DNA of 19,478 bases from Dehalococcoidia bacterium (GCA_002730485.1 PCAH01000178.1:1-19478); one strand, 5' to 3'; shown: positions 7,272 through 14,734, numbered from the stretch's first letter. The notes: generated by a model not told the origin, from the letters alone. Translations and numbers: made by a program.

Positions 7272-8084
7272 ATGCCTTTCGCCAAGATTGACGACACCCT
7301 TGAGATGTACTACGAGGATGATAATTTCACCGACCCCTGGCGCGGTGAACCGGAGACTGTGGTCCTCCACCACGGAAACTCCAAGAACACCAAATTGTGG
7401 TACGCCTGGGTGCCGCTCCTGGCCCGCCAATACCGGGTGATCAGGTTGGACGCCCGCGGCTTTGGCCAGTCGTCAGTCCCGCCTGAGGGGTATGACTGGT
7501 CTTTGAGCAACTGGGGCACAGACATGCTGAAGCTGCTCGACCAATTGGGAATCGACAAGGTGCATCTCATCGGGGAGACCGTCGGCGGCACTATTGCCCT
7601 CCAGTTCGCCTATGACCATCCGGAGCGGTTGCACACTCTGACCACGTGCACATCACCATATAAATTTGCCGGTGTGGACATGTATCAGAGGTATTACAAA
7701 CTGGTCAGTGAGGAGGGTGTGGCCGCCTGGGTGCAGAGGACCGCGGAACGCAGGCTGGAACCGGGCAAATCCGACCCGGCCCATCACCAATGGTACATAG
7801 ACCAGATGTCGCAAACCTCCCAGAGGGTGGTGCTGGAATCGCTGGCCTATCTGGCGACCCAGGACCTGACGGACATCCTGCCCCAGATCAAGACGCCGAC
7901 CATGGTGCTGGTCTCGGAGCAGAGTGCCAAGGAGAGCCCAGACCGCACCACCGTGTTTGCCGAGAAGTTGGGCAACGGGCGGTTGGTGACCATCCCGGGG
8001 ACCAGCGGTTACGTGCAGCACTCCGCGCCGGGGGAATGCGTCCTGGCTTGGCGTCAGTTCCTTGGGGAGATCAGCGGAAAGTAG
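7272..8084 (+). CDS. Alpha/beta-hydrolase fold protein with Thr at the nucleophile position
   Basis: A 270-residue alpha/beta-hydrolase. The oxyanion region is LHHGNSKNTKLW (32-43), followed by RLDARGFGQSS (58-68), the usual strand-4 turn. The nucleophile elbow reads LIGETVGG (99-106), so the G-x-S-x-G serine is Thr103 (codon ACC). The catalytic His is probably His250 in YVQHSAPGE; the acid may be Glu216 or Asp224 after VLVSEQSA. A helical cap lies around residues 130-190. GGAGAG lies 4 nt before the ATG, and the cupin gene precedes it in the same direction. The fold is certain; esterase, lactonase or C-C hydrolase activity is not, because a Thr nucleophile is uncommon and the protein could be non-hydrolytic. 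It converges on the RdhA-like gene. Confidence 0.92.
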   Translation: MPFAKIDDTLEMYYEDDNFTDPWRGEPETVVLHHGNSKNTKLWYAWVPLLARQYRVIRLDARGFGQSSVPPEGYDWSLSNWGTDMLKLLDQLGIDKVHLIGETVGGTIALQFAYDHPERLHTLTTCTSPYKFAGVDMYQRYYKLVSEEGVAAWVQRTAERRLEPGKSDPAHHQWYIDQMSQTSQRVVLESLAYLATQDLTDILPQIKTPTMVLVSEQSAKESPDRTTVFAEKLGNGRLVTIPGTSGYVQHSAPGECVLAWRQFLGEISGK

Positions 8085-8105
8085 TAACGGCCATTACGCC
8101 AAGTC

Positions 8106-8128
8106 CCTTCCCCCGCGCCGGGGGAAGG
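8106..8128. repeat. GC-rich perfect hairpin in the convergent gap
   Basis: CCTTCCCCCG (8106-8115) pairs perfectly with CGGGGGAAGG (8119-8128) across a 3-nt loop. It lies 22 bp after the hydrolase stop. No T-tract follows, so it is not a standard intrinsic terminator; it may be a dispersed intergenic palindrome or act with Rho. Confidence 0.55.
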
Positions 8129-8190
8129 TTAGGATGGGGGTGTCTCCTCTCCCTAAACCAGTCTCCTCCGAAGAAGCGCTTCCGCTCTAA

Positions 8191-8212
8191 CTCTGCCCCT
8201 TGTGGGGGAGAG
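8191..8212. repeat. Second GC-rich hairpin in the convergent gap
   Basis: CTCTGCCCC (8191-8199) and GGGGGAGAG (8204-8212) pair at 8 of 9 positions around a TTGT loop, 30 bp from the 3' end of the RdhA-like gene. With the 8106-8128 hairpin it makes a paired-palindrome gap rich in CTCCC/GGGAG, as in dispersed intergenic repeats. Confidence 0.45.
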
Positions 8213-8242
8213 AACCGTTGCTAGGGAAAGATGGACGGTTGG

Positions 8243-9619
8243 CTAGCCAGGGTCTGACCCGTCTGCCGCGTCATCGACTTCGAACTTGAAGTTCTTATCC
8301 TTGCGCCAGCGGTCGTCCTCTCCCAAACCCCAATACTCAGTTGAAGGTTTGTAGCGTCCGAACCTGAACAGGTCGTCACCCTTGGCGATCAGCGGGTCCA
8401 TCCATCGGAAATTCCTGATGAAGAATCTGGTGATGTCGTGTATCCAGTGGCTGCCCTTGTTGTAGGGGCAGGTGCGGAGACACATGCCGCAATTGGTGCC
8501 CACACGACTCTGGTACTCGCGGCATTTCTTGTGGTCCAGCATCCATTGGAGGGGACCCATATCGTGGTTGGTGTTGTTGGATTGCTTGTAGCTGCGGCCA
8601 CCGAACGGAATCGCCTGAACGGCGCAGTTGCGGGCGCATTTCTTGCATGCGTTGCAGAACTCGGTCACCCCAAAATCCTTGGGCTGTCCCACTTCCATGG
8701 GCAGGTCGGTGATCACCTTGGCAATACGGCAGCGGGGGCCGTATTTCTGGGTGATGAGCTTGGCGTTGCGTCCCAACTGGCCCAGTCCTGCTTCTACGCC
8801 CAGAGGGATGTTTAGAGCGGTGCAATTGGAGCTGGGTATGGCGTTATACCCCAAGGCCCTGATGAACTCGGCCAGCTGCACCGTGGTGTAGGAGATCTTG
8901 GAGTAGGTCATGCCGGTGCTGGCTTGTTGCAGCAGAGTGGGTGCGGCGGCGATCCCGCCCTCATCCATCTCAAAGATCATGACAACGGCATACTGCATGG
9001 TCTTTGGAATGACCAACGTGCGGTCTTCCAAACGTTGGGGTTTGTCGTACTTCTCGTACCCTGGTTCGTCGGAGAACACGATGGGATGATCGGTGTTGGT
9101 CTCTTCGTCCCAGTAGTGGGAATAGACCCAGCGGCGGTCCAGGCGGGCAAAACCCACGATATCCGCTCCGTAGAGCTTGGCTACTTTCTCAAGCACCTCT
9201 GAGGCCAGCTTCGGCGCTGCCTGCCAGGGGTCCTTGGCCTGGGCGGCGCGCATGGTCGTCCAGGAATTTCCCTTGACGTTGGGCATGTTTATGGAGAAGC
9301 CGGTGCTGGCCAAGTTCGCGTTGGAGCCCATTTGATAGGCGTAGTCAACGTAGGTGTAGCCCGGCTTTTCCTCTTCCAGCAACCGTTTCAGACTGGCCGC
9401 CGACCGCTCATCTTGCGCTGCGGCGTCCGGGTCCCAGAACCGCTGCCTGGTCATGTTGTACTTCTGGTTGAAGCGTTTGAAAGAGCCCAAGACCTGGTAC
9501 ATCTCGGCGGCGGTCTTGGCGCCCTTCGGCACGCCCTTTACGTAATCTGTTTCTACTTGTGTGTCGTCTTCCAAGGGCAAGTTTTCGTTATCGCGAGGTC
9601 TCTTTTTGAAACCGATCAT
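8243..9619 (-). CDS. Reductive dehalogenase-like corrinoid / 2x[4Fe-4S] protein (RdhA family), cytoplasmic
   Basis: A 458-residue RdhA-family protein; characterised members use cobalamin and two Fe-S clusters to remove halogens reductively from organohalides. The corrinoid-domain signature is YTTVQLAEFIRALGYNA (244-260), then GLGQLGRNAKLI (278-289) and CRIAKVITDLP (297-307). Cluster one is Cys322-x2-Cys325-x2-Cys328-x3-Cys332; cluster two is Cys366-x10-Cys377-x2-Cys380-x3-Cys384-Pro. Tyr239 or Tyr244 could be the catalytic Tyr. The N-terminus (MIGFKKRPRDNEN) has no Tat motif or membrane segment, and no rdhB-like anchor gene is adjacent, so the protein should be cytoplasmic. This recalls marine and catabolic RdhA homologues rather than respiratory enzymes. 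Epoxyqueuosine reductase is a cousin but its motifs are not seen. Dehalogenation is plausible but unproven. Confidence 0.85.
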   Translation of the reverse strand: MIGFKKRPRDNENLPLEDDTQVETDYVKGVPKGAKTAAEMYQVLGSFKRFNQKYNMTRQRFWDPDAAAQDERSAASLKRLLEEEKPGYTYVDYAYQMGSNANLASTGFSINMPNVKGNSWTTMRAAQAKDPWQAAPKLASEVLEKVAKLYGADIVGFARLDRRWVYSHYWDEETNTDHPIVFSDEPGYEKYDKPQRLEDRTLVIPKTMQYAVVMIFEMDEGGIAAAPTLLQQASTGMTYSKISYTTVQLAEFIRALGYNAIPSSNCTALNIPLGVEAGLGQLGRNAKLITQKYGPRCRIAKVITDLPMEVGQPKDFGVTEFCNACKKCARNCAVQAIPFGGRSYKQSNNTNHDMGPLQWMLDHKKCREYQSRVGTNCGMCLRTCPYNKGSHWIHDITRFFIRNFRWMDPLIAKGDDLFRFGRYKPSTEYWGLGEDDRWRKDKNFKFEVDDAADGSDPG

Positions 9620-9690
9620 ATTAGCTCACTCAAGCCTGAGACAGGCATGCTGCTGTCCCAAGCACATTTACACAGATATATGGCCGCGCA

Positions 9691-9716
9691 GGATAGCGCA
9701 CTATAAGACGCTATCC
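9691..9716. promoter_or_regulatory. Candidate operator: inverted repeat centred on the rdhA-like -10 box
   Basis: GGATAGCG (9691-9698) and CGCTATCC (9709-9716) are perfect 8-bp inverted arms around a 10-bp spacer. The predicted -10 hexamer (9700-9705) lies in the spacer. A dimeric repressor bound here would block the promoter. It could alternatively act as a hairpin near the 5' end of the transcript. Confidence 0.55.
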
Positions 9717-9728
9717 ATGCAACGTCAA
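9700..9728 (-). promoter_or_regulatory. Predicted promoter of the RdhA-like gene
   Basis: On the minus strand TTGACG (complement of 9723-9728, 5/6), a 17-bp spacer and TATAGT (complement of 9700-9705, 5/6) precede the gene, giving a leader of about 75 nt before ATG 9619. It lies after the predicted SDR terminator, so the gene can be expressed alone. Confidence 0.6.
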
Positions 9729-9763
9729 ACAAGTATGAGTCACAGAACCGAGAATTATCACCC

Positions 9764-9797
9764 AAAAACCGGGACCCTGAAGCCGAGATTTGGGTCC
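9764..9797 (-). terminator. Probable intrinsic terminator of the SDR gene
   Basis: On the minus strand GGACCC (complement of 9792-9797) and GGGTCC (complement of 9772-9777) pair perfectly around a 14-nt loop. CGG and then TTTTT (complement of 9764-9768) follow. The stem begins 3 nt after the SDR stop codon. Confidence 0.5.
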
Positions 9798-9800
9798 AGA

Positions 9801-10577
9801 CTAGATCAGAGACCTGGACTGTCCTCCGTCCACGTTCAAGCAGGTGCCGGTGATCATGCTGGCGTTCTCTGAAGCCAGGAATGCCACCGTGTCACCGATG
9901 GGTTCAGGCCAACCGAACTTCCCAGCGGGCAGGTTGCGGTCGATGAAGTCGGCCACCTGTTCCGGGGTGCTGTTCTGTTGGAACCGGTCCCAGCTGCTCC
10001 CAGGGAAGTCGATGGACCCGGGGGCGATGCAGTTGACCAGCACGTTTTCTTTCATCAGGTTGAGGGCCAGGTGCTTGGAAAAGGCGATGAGGGCCGCTTT
10101 GCCGGTCATGTAATCGATGGAGCCGCCATACTCGCGGCCATAGATGGAGGAGATGCTGATGATCCGTCCCCATTTCTGTTCGCGCATATGGGGCAATACC
10201 AGGGAGATGAGTTCAACGGCGCTCATGAAGTTGAACTCCATACCCTCTCTGAAGGTCTCGAGACCGGTCTCTTGGAAATCCGCCGTGCCCTTCCTGCCGC
10301 CGGCGTTATTCACCAAGATGTCCACTTCTCCCAGAGTCTTCACCGTCTGGTCGTAGAAATTTTGAAGGTCTTCTTGTTTCATGACATCGGCTTGCACGGC
10401 CATGATGTCATACCCTTTGGCTTTCAACTCGGTCACCGTTGCATCCAGGTTTTCCTGGCCGCGTGCGCAGATCGCAACCTTGCAGCCCTCCCTGGCCAGG
10501 GAGTCCGCAGCCTGCTTGCCCAGACCGTGACTGCCACCGGTAACCATTGCGACTTTGCCTTGCAGCGACAGATCCAT
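9801..10577 (-). CDS. Short-chain dehydrogenase/reductase (classical SDR)
   Basis: A 258-residue classical SDR, a NAD(P)-dependent oxidoreductase of alcohols or ketones. The cofactor motif is TGGSHGLG (13-20), NNAG is at 90-93, and the catalytic set is Ser143 with Tyr156-x3-Lys160 in YMTGK. IAPGSIDFPG and the C-terminal ITGTCLNVDGGQS are also typical. Arg39 after the second strand (ICARG) hints at NADP preference. An excellent AGGAGG (complement of 10583-10588) lies 5 nt before the ATG. The gene is divergent from a family III CoA-transferase, which suggests an acyl-CoA or hydroxy-acid substrate, but SDR neighbours are a weak guide and FabG-like annotation would be over-precise. A terminator-like hairpin separates it from the RdhA-like gene downstream. 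Confidence 0.95.
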   Translation of the reverse strand: MDLSLQGKVAMVTGGSHGLGKQAADSLAREGCKVAICARGQENLDATVTELKAKGYDIMAVQADVMKQEDLQNFYDQTVKTLGEVDILVNNAGGRKGTADFQETGLETFREGMEFNFMSAVELISLVLPHMREQKWGRIISISSIYGREYGGSIDYMTGKAALIAFSKHLALNLMKENVLVNCIAPGSIDFPGSSWDRFQQNSTPEQVADFIDRNLPAGKFGWPEPIGDTVAFLASENASMITGTCLNVDGGQSRSLI

Positions 10578-10721
10578 TACCGCCTCCTGTGCTAACTCTG
10601 TTGTATTTCGCGAATCTTCTTAAGGGAATCTATTCCGGGAATTTGCTGGTGGGATTATAGATGTAGTTGCCCTGTTGCACCACAGGCAGAAACCAGACCG
10701 TTGTTGGGAATAGATGTCGGC

Positions 10722-10727
10722 TATAAT
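10722..10727 (+). promoter_or_regulatory. Predicted -10 box of the CoA-transferase gene
   Basis: A perfect TATAAT lies 57 bp before the ATG at 10785. The -35 is poor: TTGTTG at 10701-10706 gives a 15-bp spacer. Three GGGAAT sequences (10624-10629, 10637-10642, 10706-10711) lie upstream in the divergent gap. Confidence 0.45.
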
Positions 10728-10784
10728 TGGCGTGATCGATTCCATGATCACTCCAACAAGATCCTTTAAGTAAGAAGGCGGCGT

Positions 10785-11990
10785 ATGCAAGCTCTTGAGG
10801 GCATCACAGTACTGGACTTCTGTCGCAACGCACCCGGCATGTTCTGTACCACGGTGCTGGCCGACCTTGGCGCCGACGTCCTGATGATCGAGCGGCCCAT
10901 GGATGAAGCCCGTTCCGCCTATGAGAAGTTGGTTGCCGGTATCGACGGCGAAGATGATGCGCGCAGGCACGCCTCTTTCAACGCCCTGCAACGCAACAAA
11001 CGGAGCATCGCCCTGAATCTGAAAGAGCCCGAAGCCCAGAAGATATTCCAACAGCTCGTCGAGACAGCAGATGTGGTCGTTGAAGGCTTCAGGCCTGGCG
11101 TCATGGACCGGCTGGGCGCTGGGTACGAGAAAGTCCGTTCCATCAACCCTCGGGCGGTGTATTGCTCGGTCTCCGGTTACGGTCAGGACGGCCCCTACTC
11201 ACAACTTGCCGGACACGACATCAACTACATCTCATTCGCCGGAGCCCTGGGCCTGATCGGGCCCCATGATGGCAAGCCATCGATTCCGCTGAACCTAATC
11301 GCCGACTACGCTGGCGGCGGTCTCTGCGGAGCAGTTGGTATCCTGGCTGCCCTCACGGCCCGGGAGAAGACCGGCGCTGGTCAGTACGTGGACATCGCCA
11401 TGAGCGAGGGTGTGCTCTACATGCTCTCTGGTCTGATCTCAGACGTGCTATCCCGAGGGATTTCAGCCGAACGCGGCGGTAACAGGCTGAACGGTGGAGC
11501 CCCTTATTACAACGTCTACCAGACTAAAGACGGCAAATATTTCTCCATCGCTGCCATTGAGCCCTGGTTCTGGGAGAACCTATGCCGTGCCGTGGGGCGT
11601 GAGGATCTGCTGCCTCACCAGGACGCCACTGGACAGCAAAAAACGGTTGTCGAACAGGCATTTGCTGAAGCATTTTTGACCCGGACCAGGGACGAGTGGT
11701 TTGAGGCATTGAAAGACGCCAATATCTCGGTGGGCAAGGTCTATTCCTTGGAGGAAGCCTTGGACGACCGCCACGCCCAAGAACGGGGCATGGTCCTGGA
11801 GATAGGAGCGCCCAACATCCCCGAAGGCAAGGTACGGCAGGTGGCATCCTCCATACACCTGTCTGAAACGCCAGGAGAGGTGCGGCACCTGGGTTCAGTC
11901 ACCGGTCAACATACTTCATCGGTGCTGGAAAACCTGGGGTTTGATGCAACCGCCGTAGCCGATCTGATACGCCGCCAGGTGGTGCAGTAG
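10785..11990 (+). CDS. Family III CoA-transferase (CaiB/BaiF/formyl-CoA transferase-like)
   Basis: A 401-residue family III acyl-CoA:carboxylate CoA-transferase or alpha-methylacyl-CoA racemase homologue. The start matches the family pattern (LEGITVLDFCRNAPGMFCTTVLADLGADV, residues 4-32). VVVEGFRPGVMDRLG (97-111) and SVSGYGQDGPYSQ (128-140) follow. The catalytic Asp is Asp145 in AGHDINYISFAG, where family III transferases form a mixed anhydride with the acyl group. Length is normal. ATG 10785 is preceded by AAGGCGG. A luciferase-like monooxygenase follows in the same direction after 176 bp, but with its own predicted promoter. Activation of an organic acid for breakdown is the likely role; substrate unknown. 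Confidence 0.95.
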   Translation: MQALEGITVLDFCRNAPGMFCTTVLADLGADVLMIERPMDEARSAYEKLVAGIDGEDDARRHASFNALQRNKRSIALNLKEPEAQKIFQQLVETADVVVEGFRPGVMDRLGAGYEKVRSINPRAVYCSVSGYGQDGPYSQLAGHDINYISFAGALGLIGPHDGKPSIPLNLIADYAGGGLCGAVGILAALTAREKTGAGQYVDIAMSEGVLYMLSGLISDVLSRGISAERGGNRLNGGAPYYNVYQTKDGKYFSIAAIEPWFWENLCRAVGREDLLPHQDATGQQKTVVEQAFAEAFLTRTRDEWFEALKDANISVGKVYSLEEALDDRHAQERGMVLEIGAPNIPEGKVRQVASSIHLSETPGEVRHLGSVTGQHTSSVLENLGFDATAVADLIRRQVVQ

Positions 11991-12036
11991 CCCTCTGGCT
12001 TCTGAGTGGCAAAATAGCAATATCAGGCTCAAAGCA

Positions 12037-12045
12037 TGCTATACT
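12037..12045 (+). promoter_or_regulatory. Extended -10 promoter before the luciferase-like gene
   Basis: TGC directly followed by TATACT (12040-12045) is an extended -10 element, which can work without a good -35; none is seen at 12017-12022. The predicted leader is about 115 nt. Confidence 0.45.
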
Positions 12046-12166
12046 ATGCCCGCTCCAAAGAGGACTTTAATCGCATAGAGCCATGCCTGGCGATTGGATG
12101 TTTCTCGAATAACAGAGCCTTGTGAATATCAACATTAAATAAATTTCGATTTATGGGGAACACTAC

Positions 12167-13312
12167 TTGATTAAGCGATTCTCAGTCCTGTACGTGGGCC
12201 AGATCGACCTTGAAAATGTGGGTGTCAATGGTACCGCTCCCGATGACCGTCGTTACACCAACGAACAACTGACCCAGACCTATGACAATGCTCTGGCCTT
12301 GGCCAAGCAGATGGATGATTCAGGGTTTTATTGTCTCTGGGGTGCAGAGCATCATTTCCAACGGGAAGGGTATGAGTGCATCCCCAACCTGACCCTGTTG
12401 GGTACCCATCTGGCAGCCCACACCAAGAACCTCAAATTTGGCGCGGCGTTCAACATCCTGCCCATGTGGCATCCCCTGCGCCTCGCCGAAGACTTCTCCC
12501 TGGGTGACATCCTTACGGGCGGTAGGCTGATCTTCGGTATCGGCCGCGGTTATCAGGCAAGAGAGGTTGAGACCTTTGGGTCACCCCTCATCGACCAGGA
12601 CGCTAACCGCGAACTCTTTGAAGAACAAGTAGAGATTATCCTGAAGGCCTTCAATGAGGAGTCCTTCAGCCACCACGGCAAGCACTACAACATACCTCCA
12701 GACATCCCATACCGGGGCTATCAGCTAAAGGACATCACGCTGGTGCCCAGGCCAACCCATCTACCCGTGGATATATGGCAGCCCATGACCAGCGGGCGCA
12801 GCATCGATTTCATTGCCAAGAAAGGGATCAAGGGCATGACCGCCCTTTGCGGTGAGAAGGTGGTGGAGCAATTCTTCACTGCTTACCGTGATTCCGCCCA
12901 GGAAGCAGGCCGTTCACTCACCCTGGGACAGGACATGTCCCTGGGATTTGGTTTCTACCTAGCTGATACCAAAGAGGAAGCCATGGAGAAGGTTCGTCCC
13001 TACCATGACGAACGTTACAAGTGGTTCTCACCCTTCGGTCTGGTCCGTTACACCGATGAAGAAGGTAGGATGTGGGGCAGCCCCGGCGCACCGGCCCGCA
13101 CACCCCTAGTGGAAGACGGTGTCCAGCAGAAGGCCTGGATCTGTGGCCCGCCAGAGCATTTTGTGGAAACACTCAAAGAGATCGAAGAGAAGTACCCCGG
13201 CCTGGAAGATATCTTCCTCCAATGGCCGGAGGGCATGAGTTGGCCGGAACTGAGCCAGCAGTTGGAGATATTCTCCAAAGAAGTGATTCCGGCTTTCACC
13301 AACCGGGGTTAA
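12167..13312 (+). CDS. LLM-class flavin-dependent oxidoreductase (bacterial luciferase-like monooxygenase)
   Basis: A 381-residue luciferase-like enzyme that would use reduced FMN or F420, supplied by a partner, for oxygenation or hydride transfer. Visible family features are FYCLWGAEHHF (residues 54-64, with His62-His63), FGAAFNILPMWHPLRLAEDFS (91-111) and the glycine-rich GGRLIFGIGRGYQAREVETFG (118-138), which contains the usual phosphate-binding strand. The start is TTG 12167, 7 nt after GGGGA (12155-12159); the ATG at 12153 is out of frame. No flavin reductase gene is visible nearby. Expansion of this family is a reported trait of SAR202 Chloroflexota and is linked there to oxidation of recalcitrant organic matter, which fits the neighbouring CoA-transferase. 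The exact substrate cannot be told. Confidence 0.94.
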   Translation: MIKRFSVLYVGQIDLENVGVNGTAPDDRRYTNEQLTQTYDNALALAKQMDDSGFYCLWGAEHHFQREGYECIPNLTLLGTHLAAHTKNLKFGAAFNILPMWHPLRLAEDFSLGDILTGGRLIFGIGRGYQAREVETFGSPLIDQDANRELFEEQVEIILKAFNEESFSHHGKHYNIPPDIPYRGYQLKDITLVPRPTHLPVDIWQPMTSGRSIDFIAKKGIKGMTALCGEKVVEQFFTAYRDSAQEAGRSLTLGQDMSLGFGFYLADTKEEAMEKVRPYHDERYKWFSPFGLVRYTDEEGRMWGSPGAPARTPLVEDGVQQKAWICGPPEHFVETLKEIEEKYPGLEDIFLQWPEGMSWPELSQQLEIFSKEVIPAFTNRG

Positions 13313-13336
13313 CACCGGCATCCAGTTGATATGAAC

Positions 13337-13360
13337 TCTCCGGTGATTAAAATCCGGAGA
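13337..13360 (+). terminator. Hairpin after the luciferase-like gene
   Basis: TCTCCGG (13337-13343) and CCGGAGA (13354-13360) pair perfectly around a 10-nt AT-rich loop, 24 bp after the stop. No clear T-tract follows, so termination is only possible. It could also lie in the leader of the pentapeptide gene. Confidence 0.35.
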
Positions 13361-13429
13361 TAATCCTGGAATTCTATCTAAGGCCTTGTCGCTTGTATTC
13401 AGGTGGCATGTCCGGCACAGGAGCGGCCA

Positions 13430-14734
13430 TTGGCGGACTCTGAACACGTATCCCTGGCCAGAGCCGGAGCCAGCGCTATATCTCGGTGGCGCGAGGCTAC
13501 CTGGCGGAGGCCCAATACCGAGTTACCCCGCTTCAGTCTTGGCTACCGACTTGAAGATCGGGGCGCCGGTGAGACATTCACCCCTGATTACCTCTATGGA
13601 CGTCCGTCCCTTGATCTCTCTGGGGCCATGCTGAACGCGGTAAAATTGTCGGGTGCGGATCTCTCTCACGATGATCTCAGCAGGGCCGACCTGACCGGGT
13701 CTGACCTGCGCCAGGCAGACCTCTCCGGAGCCAATCTTCAGGGAGCGCACCTCTGGCGTTCCAACCTGGCCAGGGCTAACTTCAATGAGGCCTTCATGGC
13801 CGGCTGCACCCTGGGTCGCACCAATCTGTCCAACAGCGTCATGCAGGCGGCGGATCTAAAGGGTGCGAACATAGCGTTCTCCAACCTCTCGTATGTTGAT
13901 CTAGAGCGGGCCGACCTTTCCGGTACCGACCTAAGCCAAACCGATCTTTCCTGGGCCAATCTCAGCGGAGCCAACCTGAGAAATGCCCGTTTGATCGGAG
14001 CAAACCTGGACATGGCAGACCTGTCCGGAGCCGACCTCCAAGGCGCTGTGATCATCAACGCTAAGATGAGCAGCACCAGCCTCAGCCGTGCCATCTGTGG
14101 ACTAACGACCATTTCCAACTGCGACCTGACCGGGGTGATCGGCCTGGGCGAGATCAAGCACGCCGGGCCCAGCATGATCGGCCTAGACACCATCTCCCGT
14201 TCCAAGGGACAGGTTGACGCCAGGTTCCTTGAGGGCGCGGGAGTCCCACAGTTGTTGGTCGAAGCCCAAGATGCGTTGCGCAACTCGATGGCGACCTACA
14301 AGCGGGTCCTGTTGGTGGGATCTGTGAACGATGGTGATTTTGCAGACAAGATCAAGACGGCACTGGCCGAGGCTCAAGTACCCAGCTGGGTGATATCTGC
14401 CGACGACGAAGAGTCGTTGACTTCCGGTTCAACAAACCTGGACAGCGCGGTCTATTACGACCGGGTGATCCTTCTCTGCACCGTTGCATCTCTGGAAAAC
14501 CCTTTGACCAGCCGCAATTTCTCAAGTTTGGTGAGCAATCCCGGGCCAACAGTCAGAGATTCGATAATCACCGTGGCGACAGATGATATGTTCTTCCAGC
14601 GGGAAGACCGTCTCTGTGCTGGTTTGCGTGAAGGTAAGGTGGTGGACTTCCGGGGTTGGGACGATGAGGTTCGATTCAAAGAGTCTTTGTCATCCCTCAT
14701 CAGAGAGTTTGAGGACTCGCCTTTTAGTTTCTGA
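13430..14734 (+). CDS. Pentapeptide-repeat protein with C-terminal degenerate TIR-like domain
   Basis: 434 residues in three parts. The N-terminus (MADSEHVSLARAGASAISRW) matches the short HL..L..G...W..WR lead of pentapeptide-TIR proteins. Residues ~62-235 are about 35 A(D/N)LxX pentapeptides, predicting a right-handed beta-helix. After a linker with the subfamily hallmark GPSMIGLDTISRSKG (247-260), residues ~290-425 align with a TIR domain: RVLLVGSVNDGDFADKIKTA, then VPSWVI, RVILLCTV, and VVDFRGWDDEVRFKESLSSL. Where active TIR NADases have S-x-W-V-x-x-E, this protein reads ENPLTSRNF, so Trp and the catalytic Glu appear lost (Leu359, Asn363). I chose TTG 13430, with AGGAG (13419-13423) 6 nt before it; the GTG at 13403 lacks this. 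No signal peptide. Probably a scaffold or non-catalytic sensor; function unknown. Confidence 0.88.
   Translation: MADSEHVSLARAGASAISRWREATWRRPNTELPRFSLGYRLEDRGAGETFTPDYLYGRPSLDLSGAMLNAVKLSGADLSHDDLSRADLTGSDLRQADLSGANLQGAHLWRSNLARANFNEAFMAGCTLGRTNLSNSVMQAADLKGANIAFSNLSYVDLERADLSGTDLSQTDLSWANLSGANLRNARLIGANLDMADLSGADLQGAVIINAKMSSTSLSRAICGLTTISNCDLTGVIGLGEIKHAGPSMIGLDTISRSKGQVDARFLEGAGVPQLLVEAQDALRNSMATYKRVLLVGSVNDGDFADKIKTALAEAQVPSWVISADDEESLTSGSTNLDSAVYYDRVILLCTVASLENPLTSRNFSSLVSNPGPTVRDSIITVATDDMFFQREDRLCAGLREGKVVDFRGWDDEVRFKESLSSLIREFEDSPFSF

Noticed and set aside
8243..9619. Epoxyqueuosine reductase (QueG) as the identity of the corrinoid Fe-S protein
   Set aside because: Longer than QueG, and the Fe-S spacing and GLGQLGRNAKLI / VITDLP signature fit RdhA better.
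13403..13429. GTG start for the pentapeptide-TIR gene at 13403
   Set aside because: TTG 13430 has AGGAG at the right distance and starts where the family-like N-terminus begins.
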